A stretch of DNA of 64,000 bases from Roseitalea sp. MMSF_3546 (lineage in GTDB: Bacteria; Pseudomonadota; Alphaproteobacteria; Rhizobiales; Rhizobiaceae): NCBI RefSeq assembly GCF_030732865.1, contig NZ_JASHKB010000002.1:248001-312000 (forward strand), given 5' to 3'. Every line of letters starts with the position of its first letter. Position 1 is the stretch's first letter. Below the pieces are notes generated by a model that saw only the letters and a program-made list of their open reading frames with translations, made no database searches and was not told the DNA's origin. A program made the translations under genes and the position numbers. This document shows, in pieces, positions 1-10,488 of the stretch.

Positions 1-1578
1 CCGCTGACGCACCCCAAGCCGCACTGGACCGTCGACAAGGCCAGGGCCGAAAACGTGCCGATCATCGGCGATATCGACCTCTTCTGCCGCGAGCGGGCCA
101 AGATCGCTCCGCACGCGCCGTTCGTCGCCGTCACGGGCACGAACGGCAAGTCGACGACAACGGCGCTGATCGCCCATATCCTCAGGCGTGCGGGCCGCGA
201 CGTGCAGATGGGCGGCAATATCGGCGTGCCGGTGCTGGCGCTCGATCCGCCCGCCAAAGGCCGGATCCATGTGCTCGAATGCTCCTCCTTCCAGATCGAT
301 CTTGCGCCCTCGCTCGATCCCACGGTCGGCATCCTGCTCAACATCTCGCCCGATCACCTCGATCGCCACGGCACGATGGAAAACTATGCCGGCATCAAGA
401 AACGGCTTGTGACCGGTGCCCGCAAGGCGGTGATCGGCGTCGACGATGTGTGGTGCCGCACCGCCGCCGAGGAGGCCGAGGGCGCCGGCGTCAGCGTCGA
501 GCGCATCAGCGCGATCGGCGACCGCCACGAGATCGACCTGACCAATGCCGCCGCGCTGCGCGGCGACCACAACCGGCAGAACGCGCTGGCGGCCGCCCAT
601 GCCTGCCGCATGCTGGGGCTGGAGGAAGCCGATATCCAGGCCGGGCTCGAGGATTTCCCCGGCCTCGAGCATCGCATGCAGATCGTCGCCCGACGCGAGC
701 GCGTGCTGTTCGTCAACGACTCCAAGGCGACCAACGCCAATGCGGCGGCCAAGGCGCTGTCGAGCTTTCGCGACATCCACTGGATTGCCGGCGGGCTGGC
801 CAAGGAGGGCGGCATCGCCTCGCTGTCGCCGCTGTTCGGCCGTGTCGCCAAGGCGTATCTGATCGGCGAGGCCGCGCCTGCCTTCGCCGCAACGATCGGC
901 GAGCGCCTGCCCTTCGAAATCTCGGCGAGCATCGATGTCGCCGTGCGCCGCGCCGCCGCCGATGCGGCGCAGGCCGAGGCCGACGAGCCCGTCGTGCTGC
1001 TGGCGCCGGCGGCGGCGAGCTTTGACCAGTTCGGCAATTTCGAGGAGCGCGGCCGGGCCTTCGTCGATGCAGTGGCGATCCTCGACGGGGTGGACGCGCC
1101 CATGGTGCCGGTCGATCCGGTTCCCGCCGATCCCGGGCAGCCGGCCGAAGCGCCCATCGTCGAGCACACGACCGATCCCGAGCCCGGCGAGGAAATCGTC
1201 GCCGAGGCCGCCGAGGCCGTCGAGGCCGCGGAGGTTGAAGCGGGCGACGCGCCCGCCGACGCGCAATCGGCGGCGCCCGTCGCGCCCGTGGCCGACATGG
1301 ACACTGCCGAAAGCGAGGCGGACCATCGCGAGGCGGCGGAAACGCCGGTGGACACGCAAGGCGGCACCGATGCGCACGAGGACGAGCCGGCGCCGCCGGT
1401 CGCGGCCGGCGATGACGACGATGTGCCGGCCCTGGAGGGGCTCGACGCCGACGACGAACTCGCCCGGCTGGCCGATGAACTCGAGCGCGCAAATGGCGGC
1501 GGCGAGCGCGTCCACGAGGCGGACGCCATGGGCCGGGACGAAACGCTCAGGGAGGATGAGGATGTACCGTCGCAGTGA
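1..1578 (+). CDS. murD: UDP-N-acetylmuramoylalanine--D-glutamate ligase MurD, 5' end missing, with acidic C-terminal tail
   Basis: MurD adds D-glutamate to UDP-MurNAc-L-Ala in the cytoplasm, using ATP. The reading frame is open from base 1, so the N-terminal domain lies outside the window. The ATP-binding motif GTNGKSTTT is at window codons 46-54, and NDSKATN lies further on. Homology to the ligase seems to end near base 1089 (VDAVAILDG). About 162 further residues, rich in Glu, Asp, Ala and Pro, have no aromatic core and look disordered. Such a tail is not part of the usual MurD of about 450 residues. The stop codon lies inside ftsW (17-base overlap), so the two genes are probably translationally coupled. 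The identity is secure; the role of the tail is unknown. Confidence 0.95.
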   Translation, partial: PLTHPKPHWTVDKARAENVPIIGDIDLFCRERAKIAPHAPFVAVTGTNGKSTTTALIAHILRRAGRDVQMGGNIGVPVLALDPPAKGRIHVLECSSFQIDLAPSLDPTVGILLNISPDHLDRHGTMENYAGIKKRLVTGARKAVIGVDDVWCRTAAEEAEGAGVSVERISAIGDRHEIDLTNAAALRGDHNRQNALAAAHACRMLGLEEADIQAGLEDFPGLEHRMQIVARRERVLFVNDSKATNANAAAKALSSFRDIHWIAGGLAKEGGIASLSPLFGRVAKAYLIGEAAPAFAATIGERLPFEISASIDVAVRRAAADAAQAEADEPVVLLAPAAASFDQFGNFEERGRAFVDAVAILDGVDAPMVPVDPVPADPGQPAEAPIVEHTTDPEPGEEIVAEAAEAVEAAEVEAGDAPADAQSAAPVAPVADMDTAESEADHREAAETPVDTQGGTDAHEDEPAPPVAAGDDDDVPALEGLDADDELARLADELERANGGGERVHEADAMGRDETLREDEDVPSQ

Positions 1579-2707
1579 TCGCAGCGCGGTCGCCGACTGG
1601 TGGTGGACCGTCGACCGCTGGTTTCTGGCCGCCTTCGCCGTGCTGATCGGCTTCGGCATCGTTCTTTCGTTTGCCGCCAGCCCGGACGTCGCCGAGCGGA
1701 TCGGGCTCGACACCTTCCATTTCGTGGAGCGGCACGCCATCTTCGTGGTGCCGGCGATCGCGGTGATGATCGGCGTGTCGTTCCTCGATGACCGGCAGAT
1801 CCGGCGCATGGCGCTGATCGTGCTCGCCGGCTCGGTGGTGCTGATGCTGGCGGCGCTGTTCTTCGGCGTCGAAGTCAAGGGCTCGCGGCGCTGGGTGCGC
1901 ATTGCCGGCATCTCGGTGCAGCCATCGGAGTTCGCCAAGCCCGCCTTCGTGATCATCTGCGCCTGGCTGTTCGCCGAGCATCTGCGCCGGCCGGACATTC
2001 CGGGCAATCTTCTGGCCGGCGTGCTGTTCGCCGCGATCGCCGCGCTGCTGGTCGCCCAGCCCGATCTGGGCCAGACGGTGCTGGTGGCGGCGACATGGGG
2101 CGCGATGTTCTTTCTGGCCGGCATGTCTTGGCTGTGGATCGCCGTGCTCGGCGCGATCGGCGCGGCCGGCCTGATCGGCGCCTATGTGTTGTTGCCGCAC
2201 GTGGCCAACCGCATCGACCGGTTCTTCACCGGCCAGGGTGACACGTTCCAGGTCGACACCGGCCGCGAGGCGATCGTGCGCGGTGGTTGGTTCGGACAGG
2301 GGCCGGGCGAGGGGACGATCAAGCGCATCCTGCCCGACAGCCACACCGATTTCGTCTTTGCCGTGCTCGCCGAGGAGTTCGGCATCGTGCTGTGCATGGC
2401 GCTGGTTGCGGTGTTCGCCTTCATCGTGCTGCGCGGGCTGCTCAAGTCGGTGCGCGAGGAGGACCATTTCCGGCGGCTGGCCGTCAGCGGCCTGGTCGTG
2501 CTGATCGGACTTCAGTCGATGATCAACATCATGGTCAATCTGCAATTGCTGCCGGCCAAGGGCATGACGCTGCCGTTCGTGTCCTATGGCGGCTCGTCCA
2601 TGGTGGCGGTGGCAATCTCGGCCGGCATCATCCTGGCGCTGACGCGACGGCGGCCCCAGACGCGGTTCGCCCATGTGCGCTTTTCGGGCCTGGCGGCGGC
2701 GTCGTGA
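1562..2707 (+). CDS. ftsW: Lipid II polymerase FtsW (SEDS family)
   Basis: FtsW is the septal peptidoglycan glycosyltransferase of the SEDS family, an integral inner-membrane divisome protein. The product is 381 residues with about ten hydrophobic segments. It carries the SEDS signatures PSEFAKPA in the first half and [17 protein letters not shown] near the C terminus. ATG 1562 is preferred because GGAGG at 1551-1555 sits 6 bases upstream; ATG 1556 would touch that site. The same frame stays open far upstream inside murD, but that part has no FtsW character. The next dcw gene, murG, is separated by an inserted toxin-antitoxin pair on the other strand. Confidence 0.95.
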   Translation: MYRRSDRSAVADWWWTVDRWFLAAFAVLIGFGIVLSFAASPDVAERIGLDTFHFVERHAIFVVPAIAVMIGVSFLDDRQIRRMALIVLAGSVVLMLAALFFGVEVKGSRRWVRIAGISVQPSEFAKPAFVIICAWLFAEHLRRPDIPGNLLAGVLFAAIAALLVAQPDLGQTVLVAATWGAMFFLAGMSWLWIAVLGAIGAAGLIGAYVLLPHVANRIDRFFTGQGDTFQVDTGREAIVRGGWFGQGPGEGTIKRILPDSHTDFVFAVLAEEFGIVLCMALVAVFAFIVLRGLLKSVREEDHFRRLAVSGLVVLIGLQSMINIMVNLQLLPAKGMTLPFVSYGGSSMVAVAISAGIILALTRRRPQTRFAHVRFSGLAAAS

Positions 2708-2714
2708 CGGTCGC

Positions 2715-3032
2715 CTATTTGCCGAACAGGGCCTTTCTGAGGACGGCGTTGGCGCGGGTCTGCCAGCCGCGCCCGTCCTTCTTCAACTCCGCGAGCACGT
2801 CCGGGTCGAGCGACAGGGTCACGCGTCTCTTGCGCCGCTCGGGCGGAAGCGGCGGGCGGCCGGGCCTGGCACGCGCAAACTCGGCCTCGGTCAGGGGCGG
2901 ATTGTCGGGGTCGGAAGCGGCCGCCTCGGACAGGCGAGCAGCCTCCGCCTCGGTCATGGACTTGAGCGATGCGCGCGCCTTGGCGCGGCTCTCAGGCGTA
3001 CGGCGGTCGGCGCGCAGTCTAATGTTCCGCAT
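2715..3032 (-). CDS. brnA: BrnA-type antitoxin
   Basis: The product is 105 residues and mostly charged. Its C-terminal third has the BrnA signature RVTLSLDPDVLAELK followed by GWQTRANAVLRKAL, a ribbon-helix-helix-like DNA-binding segment. BrnA antitoxins bind BrnT and repress their own promoter. The gene overlaps the end of brnT by 14 bases, the usual toxin-first order of this family. The first 70 residues are a charged, probably flexible linker (EAEAARLSEAAASDP). It lies only 8 bases after the convergent ftsW stop. The family call rests on the C-terminal motif and the BrnT partner. Confidence 0.88.
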   Translation of the reverse strand: MRNIRLRADRRTPESRAKARASLKSMTEAEAARLSEAAASDPDNPPLTEAEFARARPGRPPLPPERRKRRVTLSLDPDVLAELKKDGRGWQTRANAVLRKALFGK

Positions 3033-3288
3033 GGTACAGTCTCGTTTCTTCCGGCGTCGCTCGTCGCAACGAGATCAGTCGCATTGCTTCGCCGCGTTCG
3101 GTGTAGATCAGCACGTGCAATTGCACCCCGATGAACCCGATCGCCATGATCCGCTCTTCGCCATCCTGAGCCATCTCGGTGACGTCGAACTCGATGCAGG
3201 TTCCGAAATCGAACCGTTCGACCTCGGTGAAGTCCACCCGATGCTTGGCCCTGTTCCGCCGCGCCTTGTCGGCGTCCCATTCGAACAT
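3019..3288 (-). CDS. brnT: BrnT-type ribonuclease toxin
   Basis: BrnT toxins are small RelE-fold RNases that block translation when freed from BrnA. The 89-residue product begins FEWDADKARRNRAKH after Met, the typical N terminus of the family. It continues to the core strands (ERIMAIGFIG, HVLIYTERG) and ends MRLISLRRATPEETRLY, which carries the conserved Arg-rich segment. ATG 3288 is chosen because GAGGA lies about 8 bases upstream and homology begins there; the open frame upstream is low-complexity. The pair sits antisense to the flanking ftsW and murG, which suggests later insertion into the dcw cluster. Confidence 0.9.
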   Translation of the reverse strand: MFEWDADKARRNRAKHRVDFTEVERFDFGTCIEFDVTEMAQDGEERIMAIGFIGVQLHVLIYTERGEAMRLISLRRATPEETRLYHAEH

Positions 3289-3312
3289 CGCGCCGTCCTC
3301 GCCCGCCACATT

Positions 3313-3340
3313 AATATATGCATAAAAAGTTTGGGCGCAA
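3313..3340 (-). promoter_or_regulatory. Candidate brnTA promoter in an AT-rich island
   Basis: On the minus strand TTGCGC (3335-3340) and TATATT (3313-3318) are 16 bases apart. They sit in an AT-rich patch (3310-3332) that contrasts with the GC-rich surroundings. Predicted transcription would start near 3306, 18 bases before the brnT ATG. An ATGCAT palindrome in the spacer could be part of a BrnA operator. This is inference from sequence only. Confidence 0.5.
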
Positions 3341-3397
3341 GCCGGACCGGGGGCATGGTTGTTGCCCGGCGACGCGAACGAGCCGGGAAGGCACGAG

Positions 3398-4519
3398 ATG
3401 GCTGAAAGCGGCACGATCCTTCTTTCGGCGGGCGGCACCGGCGGGCATCTGTTTCCCGCCCAGGCGCTGGCGCATGAACTGGTCGGCCGGGGCTGGCAGG
3501 TGCATCTGGCCACCGATGAACGGGCGCGGCACTATGCCGAGGATTTTCCCGGCGAGGGGCTGCATGTCATCCGCTCGGCGACGCCCTCGGGCAAGAATCC
3601 GTTCGCGCTGATCAGGGCTGGCCTGGCGCTGTTCGCCGGCATGCGCCAGTCACGGATCCTGCTTTCAAAGCTCAAGCCGGCGGCGGTGGTCGGCTTTGGC
3701 GGCTATCCCACCGTGCCGCCGCTGATCGCCGCGTCGGGCGCCTTTCCGACCATCATCCACGAGCAGAACGCGGTGATGGGCCGGGCCAACCGGCTGCTCG
3801 CGCGCCGCGCCACGGCGATCGCGGGCGGGTTTCTGGCCGCGACAGGCGAGCATGCGGGCAAGATCGTCGTCACCGGCAATCCGGTGCGCCCGCCGGTGAT
3901 CGAAGCGGCCGGCACGCCCTATGCGCCGCCCGATAAAGACGGACCGGTGCGGCTCGTCGTCTTCGGCGGAAGCCAGGGCGCGCGGTTCTTCTCCGAGGCC
4001 ATGCCGGCGGCGATGGAACTGCTGTCCGACGATCTGCGCGCGCGCGTTGAAATCACACAGCAGGCCCGGCCCGAGGACGAAACCGCGGCGAAGTCGGTCT
4101 ACGAGATGCTGCGCGTTTCGGCCGAACTCGCGCCGTTCTTCGACGATCTGCCCGATCGCGTCGCCAGGGCGCATCTGGTGCTGGCGCGCTCGGGCGCCTC
4201 CACGGTCTCGGAGATCGCGGTCATCGGCCGGCCGGCGATCCTGGTGCCCTATCCGCATGCCCTCGATCACGACCAGGCGGCCAATGCCGCAGCACTCGAA
4301 GCGGCCGGCGGGGCGCTCGTGCGCCGCCAGTCGGAGCTGATGCCGGAGGCGATTGCCGGGGAGATCGCGCGGCTTGTCGCCGATCCCGACGCGCTGGCGA
4401 CGATGGCGGCGAACGCCAGGCAGGCGGGCCGGCCCGATGCCGCCGCCTTGCTTGCCGACCTGACGGAAGCTATTGCCAGGGGCCAGTCGCCGGCCGACTT
4501 TCGCGCCCGGCAAGCCTGA
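3398..4519 (+). CDS. murG: UDP-GlcNAc:lipid I GlcNAc transferase MurG
   Basis: MurG transfers GlcNAc to lipid I at the inner face of the cytoplasmic membrane, making lipid II. The 373-residue product has the N-terminal loop [10 protein letters not shown] (residues about 12-21), the second glycine loop GGSQGARF, and the UDP-GlcNAc region [18 protein letters not shown] with [10 protein letters not shown] after it. All are diagnostic of the GT28 fold. ATG 3398 is used; the frame opens upstream at 3359 but that part belongs to no MurG domain. The 690-base gap from ftsW is unusual for this cluster and is filled by brnTA. murC follows 21 bases later. Confidence 0.97.
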   Translation: MAESGTILLSAGGTGGHLFPAQALAHELVGRGWQVHLATDERARHYAEDFPGEGLHVIRSATPSGKNPFALIRAGLALFAGMRQSRILLSKLKPAAVVGFGGYPTVPPLIAASGAFPTIIHEQNAVMGRANRLLARRATAIAGGFLAATGEHAGKIVVTGNPVRPPVIEAAGTPYAPPDKDGPVRLVVFGGSQGARFFSEAMPAAMELLSDDLRARVEITQQARPEDETAAKSVYEMLRVSAELAPFFDDLPDRVARAHLVLARSGASTVSEIAVIGRPAILVPYPHALDHDQAANAAALEAAGGALVRRQSELMPEAIAGEIARLVADPDALATMAANARQAGRPDAAALLADLTEAIARGQSPADFRARQA

Positions 4520-4540
4520 TCCGAACCTGAGGACGAACCC

Positions 4541-5950
4541 ATGAAGATGCCGCAGAATATCGGTGTGGTGCATTTCGTCGGGATCGGCGGCATCGGTATG
4601 AGCGGCATCGCCGAGATGCTGCACAATCTGGGCTATGCCGTGCAGGGCTCGGACCAGACCGATGGCGCCAACCAGCAGCGCCTGCGCGACAAGGGCATCG
4701 CGGTGTTCGTCGGCCATGACGCGGCCCATCTGGGCGAGGCCGAGGTGGTCGTCGTCTCCACCGCCATCAAGGCGGACAATCCCGAGGTCAGGGCGGCGCG
4801 CGAAAAGCTGCTGCCGATCGTGCGGCGCGCCGAGATGCTCGCCGAGATCATGCGCTTCCGCAATGCCATTGCCATCGGCGGCACGCATGGCAAGACGACC
4901 ACGACTTCCATGGTCGCGGCGCTGCTCGAGGCCGGCGGGCTCGATCCGACGGTCATCAATGGCGGCATCATCAACGCCTATGGCACCAATGCGCGCATGG
5001 GCGAGGGCGACTGGATGGTGGTCGAGGCGGACGAGAGCGACGGCACCTTTCTCAAGCTGCCCGCCGAAATCGCCGTGATCACCAATATCGATCCGGAACA
5101 CCTTGACCATTACGGCTCGTTCGACGCGGTGCGCGACGCGTTCCGGCAATTCGTCGAGAACGTGCCGTTCTACGGCTTCGGTGTGGCCTGCATCGACCAT
5201 CCGGAGGTTCAGGCGCTGATCAGCCGCGTGACCGACCGGCGGCTGGTCACCTATGGCCAGAACCCGCAGGCCGATGTGCGCTTCACCCCGCGCGGCATGG
5301 ACGGCGCGGTGTCGCTGTTCGACGTGACGATCCGCGATCGCAAGACGGGCGCGACGACCGCGCTCGATGGCCTGCGCCTGCCCATGCCGGGCACGCACAA
5401 CGTGGCCAACGCCACAGCCGCCATCGCCGTCGCCGATGCGCTCGGGCTCCCGCACGAGGCGATCCGGCGCGGGCTGTCCTCATTCGGCGGGGTCAAGCGC
5501 CGCTTCACCCAGACCGGCGCGTGGAACGGGGTGTGCGTTTTCGACGATTACGGCCACCATCCGGTCGAGATCCGGGCCGTGCTGGCGGCCGCGCGCGAGG
5601 CGGCGGGCGATGCGCGGGTGTTTGCCGTCATGCAGCCGCATCGCTATACGCGCCTGCGCGATCTCTATGACGATTTCGCCGCCTGCTTCAACCAGGCCGA
5701 CACGGCGCTGATCGCGCCGGTCTATCCGGCCGGCGAAGCGCCGATCGAAGGCGTTGACGCCGAGGGACTGGTCGAGCGCATGCGCGCCGGCGGGCACAAG
5801 GATGCACGGCGGATCGGCGGGCCCGAGGACGTCGCGCCGGTCATTCGCGGCGAGGCCGGACCCGGCGACTTCGTCGTCTATCTGGGCGCGGGCAACATCA
5901 CCCAGTGGGCCTATGCGCTGCCCGGCGAGCTTGCGGGCGAGGCGGCATGA
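4541..5950 (+). CDS. murC: UDP-N-acetylmuramate--L-alanine ligase MurC
   Basis: MurC starts the stem peptide by adding L-Ala to UDP-MurNAc. The 469 residues show the N-terminal nucleotide-sugar loop [14 protein letters not shown] (residues about 10-23), the ATP site GTHGKTTTT (about 114-122), the metal-binding EADESDG, and DDYGHHP in the C-terminal domain. Length and domain order match the family. The gene follows murG after 21 bases. Its TGA overlaps the murB ATG (ATGA), so translation of murB is likely coupled. Confidence 0.97.
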   Translation: MKMPQNIGVVHFVGIGGIGMSGIAEMLHNLGYAVQGSDQTDGANQQRLRDKGIAVFVGHDAAHLGEAEVVVVSTAIKADNPEVRAAREKLLPIVRRAEMLAEIMRFRNAIAIGGTHGKTTTTSMVAALLEAGGLDPTVINGGIINAYGTNARMGEGDWMVVEADESDGTFLKLPAEIAVITNIDPEHLDHYGSFDAVRDAFRQFVENVPFYGFGVACIDHPEVQALISRVTDRRLVTYGQNPQADVRFTPRGMDGAVSLFDVTIRDRKTGATTALDGLRLPMPGTHNVANATAAIAVADALGLPHEAIRRGLSSFGGVKRRFTQTGAWNGVCVFDDYGHHPVEIRAVLAAAREAAGDARVFAVMQPHRYTRLRDLYDDFAACFNQADTALIAPVYPAGEAPIEGVDAEGLVERMRAGGHKDARRIGGPEDVAPVIRGEAGPGDFVVYLGAGNITQWAYALPGELAGEAA

Positions 5951-6921
5951 CCGTGGTCGACGGCGAGGCGCTATGGGCGCGGCTGGCGCCGGCCATGCCG
6001 GACGTTCGCGGGCGGCTCAAGCCGAACGCGCCGATGAGCGAGATCACCTGGTTCCGCACGGGCGGGCCGGCCGAAATCCTGTTCCAGCCGGCCGATGCCG
6101 ACGACCTTGCCGCCTTCCTCGCCGCACTGCCGACGCAGGTCCCGGTTCTGGTGGTCGGCGTCGGCTCGAACCTTCTGGTGCGCGACGGCGGCATCAAGGG
6201 CGTGGTCATCCGCCTGTCGGCGAAGGGCTTCGGGCAGATCGAGACCCTTGAGGGCAACCGCATAAGGGCCGGCGCGGCGGTGCCCGACAAGCGCCTGGCG
6301 GCGGCGGCGTTGAAGGCCGGTATCGGCGGGTTCCACCACTATCACGGCATTCCGGGCTCGGTCGGCGGGGCGCTGCGGATGAATGCCGGGGCCAATGGAG
6401 TCGAGACGCGAGAACGTGTGGTGGAGGTCGAGGCGGTCGACCGGCAAGGGCGCAAGCTGACGCTCACCAACGAGGAAATGGGCTATTCCTACCGGCATTC
6501 GTCGGCGCCGGCCGATCTCGTCTTCACTTCGGCTGTCTTTCAGGGCTACAGCGAGGACAGGGCGATCATCGCCAGGATGATGGACGCGGTGCAGCACCAT
6601 CGCGAGACGGTGCAGCCCGTCAGGGAAAAGACGGGCGGGTCGACCTTCAAGAACCCGCCGGGCACGTCGGCCTGGAAGGAAGTCGATGCCGCCGGCTGCC
6701 GCGGGTTGATGATCGGGGCCGCGCAGATGAGCCCGATGCACTGCAACTTCATGATCAATACCGGCGCGGCGACCAGCCATGACCTGGAAACGCTCGGCGA
6801 GACGGTGCGCACGCGGGTGCTCGATCATTCGGGCATCCGGCTCGAATGGGAGATCAAGCGCGTGGGCGAATTCGGCGATGACGAGGAGCCGGTGCAGCCG
6901 TTTCTTGGACGGATGCTGTGA
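5947..6921 (+). CDS. murB: UDP-N-acetylenolpyruvoylglucosamine reductase MurB
   Basis: MurB reduces UDP-GlcNAc-enolpyruvate to UDP-MurNAc with FAD and NADPH. The 324-residue protein has the FAD-binding region [12 protein letters not shown] and [12 protein letters not shown], the segment [18 protein letters not shown], and the catalytic loop [13 protein letters not shown] 5947 is chosen for the ATGA overlap with murC. A start at 5905 is possible in the same frame but would lie deep in murC. A 207-base gap with no recognisable gene follows before the MATE exporter. Confidence 0.96.
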   Translation: MTVVDGEALWARLAPAMPDVRGRLKPNAPMSEITWFRTGGPAEILFQPADADDLAAFLAALPTQVPVLVVGVGSNLLVRDGGIKGVVIRLSAKGFGQIETLEGNRIRAGAAVPDKRLAAAALKAGIGGFHHYHGIPGSVGGALRMNAGANGVETRERVVEVEAVDRQGRKLTLTNEEMGYSYRHSSAPADLVFTSAVFQGYSEDRAIIARMMDAVQHHRETVQPVREKTGGSTFKNPPGTSAWKEVDAAGCRGLMIGAAQMSPMHCNFMINTGAATSHDLETLGETVRTRVLDHSGIRLEWEIKRVGEFGDDEEPVQPFLGRML

Positions 6922-7128
6922 GACGGGCCCACCGGTTCGTGTCCATCCGTTGCGAGCGCATCCGGTAGGCGGCGGGACCGACCCGACGGGCGAAGCGATC
7001 ATCGCGCGCGTGCGCCACCGCCGCGACGGCCGGGCGGGCGTCACCTGATCGGCCGGCCGCAGCGGCCCGATTGCCCCGGTGACAAGAATCGGCTTGGCAC
7101 GCCGTTTTCGGCGGCGTAGAGGCGGGCG

Positions 7129-8508
7129 ATGAGCACAGCAGCGGGAACATTCGGCTCGGCGCCCGCGCCGATGAGCTGGGGTGCGCATGCGCGCGCCACG
7201 CTGGCGCTCGGCGTGCCGCTGGTCGGCTCGCAACTGGGCACCATGCTCATGAACACCACCGACACGGTGATGCTGGGCTGGTACGGCGTCACCGATCTGG
7301 CCGCCGGGGTCATCGCCACGCAGGTCATACACACCGTCATCCTGTTCGGCGCGGGCATCGCCTATGCCGTCGTGCCCATGGCCGCCAGCGCCGAGGGGCA
7401 GGGCGATGTCTCCCAGGTGCGGCGTTCGGTGCGCATGGGGCTTTGGGCCTCGGTGCTGTTCTGCCTGATCATGATGCCGATCCTGTGGTTCATCGAGCCG
7501 ATCCTGCTGGCGCTTGGCCAGAATGCCGATGTCGCCGCGCTGGCGCGCGAGTACATGCGCATCGCCCAGTTCTCGCTGTTCGCCGTGCTTGCGTGGTGGA
7601 CGCTGCGCAGCTTCCTGACGGCCATCGAACGCACGCGCATCGTCTTTGTCGCCACCATTGCCGGCATCTTTCTCAACGCGGCGGTCAACTGGGCGTTCAT
7701 ATTCGGCAATTGGGGCGCGCCGGAACTGGGCGTGCGCGGCGCCGCGCTCGCCACGCTGGCCACGCAATCGCTGGTTCTGGCCGTCGTTGCCGCCTATGCG
7801 GCGCGCGCCGACCGCGCCCGACCCTATGCAATCTTCGTGCGGCTGTGGAGGCCGGACTGGCAGGCGCTGGGCGAGGTGGTGCGCATCGGCCTGCCGATCG
7901 GCACGATGATCGTCGCCGAGGCGGGCCTGTTCGTCGCCGCCTCGATCCTGATGGGCTGGATCGGCGTGACCGCGCTCGCCGCCCACGGCATCGCCATGCA
8001 ACTGGCGTCGCTCGCCTTCATGGTGCCGCTGGGCATGGCGCAGGCGGCCACGGCCAGGGTCGGCCAGTTTCACGGCCGCGGCGATCGGTTCGGGCTCGAC
8101 CGGGCGGCGAAGACGGTCATGGCGCTGTGTCTGGGCTTTGCGGCGATGAGCGCGGCGTTGTTCTTTGCCGTGCCCGACTTCCTCATCGGCCTCTTCCTCG
8201 ACGAGGCCGATCCCGGCGCGCCGGCCGTGCTGGCCTATGCGGTGCCGCTGCTGTTCGTCGCCGCCTGCTTCCAGCTCGCCGACAGCGCACAGGCGATCGG
8301 CGCGGCGCTGCTGCGCGGGCTCAAGGATACGCGCGTTCCCATGATCATCGCGCTGATCGCGTATTGGCCGGTGGGGATGGTCCTGGCCTGGTTGCTGGGT
8401 TTCGTGGCCGGCCTTGGCGGCATCGGCGTGTGGATCGGGCTCGCCTCGGGCCTGACGGCCGCCGCGATCCTGCTCAACTGGCGGTTCTTCATCCTCAGGC
8501 CGCTCTGA
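7129..8508 (+). CDS. MATE family multidrug exporter
   Basis: The 459-residue protein is an integral membrane protein with about twelve hydrophobic segments in two similar halves. The first half carries [24 protein letters not shown] and the second [24 protein letters not shown], the paired N/C-lobe openings of MATE (NorM-like) exporters. These use a Na+ or H+ gradient to export cationic drugs or metabolites; the substrate cannot be predicted. It lies in the same direction inside the dcw cluster, between murB and ddlB, with gaps of 207 and 133 bases. It may therefore have its own promoter. Confidence 0.88.
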   Translation: MSTAAGTFGSAPAPMSWGAHARATLALGVPLVGSQLGTMLMNTTDTVMLGWYGVTDLAAGVIATQVIHTVILFGAGIAYAVVPMAASAEGQGDVSQVRRSVRMGLWASVLFCLIMMPILWFIEPILLALGQNADVAALAREYMRIAQFSLFAVLAWWTLRSFLTAIERTRIVFVATIAGIFLNAAVNWAFIFGNWGAPELGVRGAALATLATQSLVLAVVAAYAARADRARPYAIFVRLWRPDWQALGEVVRIGLPIGTMIVAEAGLFVAASILMGWIGVTALAAHGIAMQLASLAFMVPLGMAQAATARVGQFHGRGDRFGLDRAAKTVMALCLGFAAMSAALFFAVPDFLIGLFLDEADPGAPAVLAYAVPLLFVAACFQLADSAQAIGAALLRGLKDTRVPMIIALIAYWPVGMVLAWLLGFVAGLGGIGVWIGLASGLTAAAILLNWRFFILRPL

Positions 8509-8641
8509 CACAAGCCGTGAGCGCGGGCGGGCTTGCCAAATCAGGCGCGCCTTGATTCTGTCGGGCCGTGGCGGCCCGTTCCAGCGTCCGGCCAGCCTCG
8601 CAGTCTACAATCGAGCGACGCGATCACGGGGGCGAACCGTC

Positions 8642-9568
8642 ATGGGCACCAAACACGTCGCCGTCCTTCTGGGCGGGTTCTCGTCGGAGCGGCCGGTGAG
8701 CCTCGATTCGGGCCATGCCTGCGCCGACGAACTCGAACGTGCCGGCTATCGCGTCACGCGCCTCGATGTCGGCCGCGACGTCGCCCTCAAGCTGGCCGAA
8801 CTCAAGCCGGACGTCGCCTTCAACGCGCTGCACGGGCCGTTCGGCGAGGACGGCACCATTCAGGGCATCCTCGAATTCATGGAAATCCCCTATACCCATT
8901 CGGGTGTGCTGGCCACGGCGCTCGCCATGGACAAGGACATGTCCAAGCGGCTGGCCAGGAGCCACGGCATTCCGGTCGCCGAGCACAAGGTCATGGACCG
9001 CGGGGCGATCTCTTCGGCCCATCCGATGCAGCCGCCCTATGTGATCAAGCCGGTGGCCGAAGGGTCGAGCTTCGGCGTGGTGATCGTCGATGCCGATCAG
9101 CGCCACCCGCCGCAGCGCGTGACCGGCAAGGACTGGCCCTATGGCGATCGCGTGATGGTCGAGCGCTATGTCCACGGGCGCGAACTGACCTGCGCGGTGA
9201 TGGGCGACGTGGCGCTGGGCGTCACCGAGATCATACCGGTCGGCCACCCCTTCTACGACTACGATTCAAAGTATGTTGCAGGCGGTTCAAAACACGTCTG
9301 CCCGGCGGAAATTTCACCAAATATTTACCAAACGATAACGAAACTGGCGCTCAAAGCACATCAGGCATTCGGGTGCCGGGGCGTGACCCGTTCCGATTTC
9401 CGCTATGACGACCGGTTCTCCGAAGACGGCGAGCTGATCTGGCTGGAAATCAACACGCAACCGGGGATGACGGCGACATCGCTCGTCCCGGAAATCGCCG
9501 AGCAGGCCGGCCATGCCTTTGGTGAATTGCTTGAATGGATGGTGGAGGACGCGTCGTGCATGCGTTGA
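8642..9568 (+). CDS. ddlB: D-alanine--D-alanine ligase
   Basis: Ddl joins two D-Ala molecules with ATP to form the dipeptide used by MurF. The 308-residue ATP-grasp protein has the N-terminal [16 protein letters not shown], the HGPFGEDG loop, [13 protein letters not shown] and the metal-binding end [15 protein letters not shown] 8642 is the first start at which Ddl homology begins ([12 protein letters not shown]). The frame is open upstream to 8552 but that part is not conserved in character. The 3' end overlaps ftsQ by 13 bases. Confidence 0.96.
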   Translation: MGTKHVAVLLGGFSSERPVSLDSGHACADELERAGYRVTRLDVGRDVALKLAELKPDVAFNALHGPFGEDGTIQGILEFMEIPYTHSGVLATALAMDKDMSKRLARSHGIPVAEHKVMDRGAISSAHPMQPPYVIKPVAEGSSFGVVIVDADQRHPPQRVTGKDWPYGDRVMVERYVHGRELTCAVMGDVALGVTEIIPVGHPFYDYDSKYVAGGSKHVCPAEISPNIYQTITKLALKAHQAFGCRGVTRSDFRYDDRFSEDGELIWLEINTQPGMTATSLVPEIAEQAGHAFGELLEWMVEDASCMR

Positions 9569-10488
9569 ACTCAGATCGTCGGACGCAAACGCGGGTGCCC
9601 AGCGGCGCCGGCGAGCGCCGTGGTCTGATCCTGCCGCGCGTGCTGCGCCGCCCGATGCGCTTCCTGCAGCGCCTGGCCGGCGGCCATGTGGCCGTTCCAA
9701 GGCGTGCCGAGGCGATGGTGTTCGGCGCGGCGATCGGCGGGGCGGTGCTTTACGGCTCGATGGTCGGCGGGCAGTTGTTCAGCGCCGTCGATGCGGCAAC
9801 CGCGACGGCCGGCTTCGCCGTCGGCGAGATCGAGATCAGCGGCAACACCTACACCACCCCCCAGCAGGTCTACGCGACGCTCGGGCTCGACGCGCAGCGT
9901 TCGCTGATCATGATCGACCCGGCCGACGCGCAGGACCGGCTTGCCAAACTGCCCTGGATCGATAAGGCGCGCATCGCCAAGGTCTATCCCTCGCGCCTTG
10001 TGATCGAGGTGACCGAACGGGAGCCCTTCGCGGTCTGGCAGACCGGCGATGCGCTGGCGGTGATCGAACGCGACGGCGCGGTGATCGGCGGCTATGCGGC
10101 CGATCCGCGCCTGGCCGCCCTGCCGCTGCTCGTCGGCAAGGGCGCCGAAGACAAGGGCGCGGCCTTCATCGCGCGCGTGGCGCCGTTCCGCCCCCTCGCC
10201 GAGCGGGTGCGCGCCTATATCCATGTCGGCCAGCGGCGCTGGGACCTGCGGCTCGACAACGGCATCACCGTGCGCCTGCCCGAAAACGGCGTCGAACTGG
10301 CGCTCGGCCGGATCACGGCCATGCAGGGCCGGCTGGGCGTGTTCGAGCGCGATCTGGCCGCCATCGACCTGCGCCTTGCCGACCGCACGGTGTTCGCGCT
10401 GACCGAAAACGCGCTCGCCAGACACGAGGCGGCCGTCGAAGCGCGCGAGCAGGCGCTCAAGCAGCGTTCCCGGGAGCGCAGCATATGA
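9556..10488 (+). CDS. ftsQ: Cell division protein FtsQ
   Basis: FtsQ is a bitopic inner-membrane divisome protein that bridges cytoplasmic and periplasmic components. The roughly 310-residue product has a cytoplasmic basic N terminus, one transmembrane segment ([18 protein letters not shown], about residues 54-71), a POTRA domain starting [10 protein letters not shown], and the beta domain [24 protein letters not shown] 9556 is preferred because GGAGGA lies 7-8 bases upstream; ATG 9535 is the alternative. The stop overlaps the ftsA ATG by 4 bases. Confidence 0.93.
   Translation: MHALNSDRRTQTRVPSGAGERRGLILPRVLRRPMRFLQRLAGGHVAVPRRAEAMVFGAAIGGAVLYGSMVGGQLFSAVDAATATAGFAVGEIEISGNTYTTPQQVYATLGLDAQRSLIMIDPADAQDRLAKLPWIDKARIAKVYPSRLVIEVTEREPFAVWQTGDALAVIERDGAVIGGYAADPRLAALPLLVGKGAEDKGAAFIARVAPFRPLAERVRAYIHVGQRRWDLRLDNGITVRLPENGVELALGRITAMQGRLGVFERDLAAIDLRLADRTVFALTENALARHEAAVEAREQALKQRSRERSI

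Noticed and set aside
6922-7128. Gap between murB and the MATE gene checked for tRNA or small RNA
   Set aside because: No cloverleaf, no CCA end and no promoter-terminator pair could be drawn.
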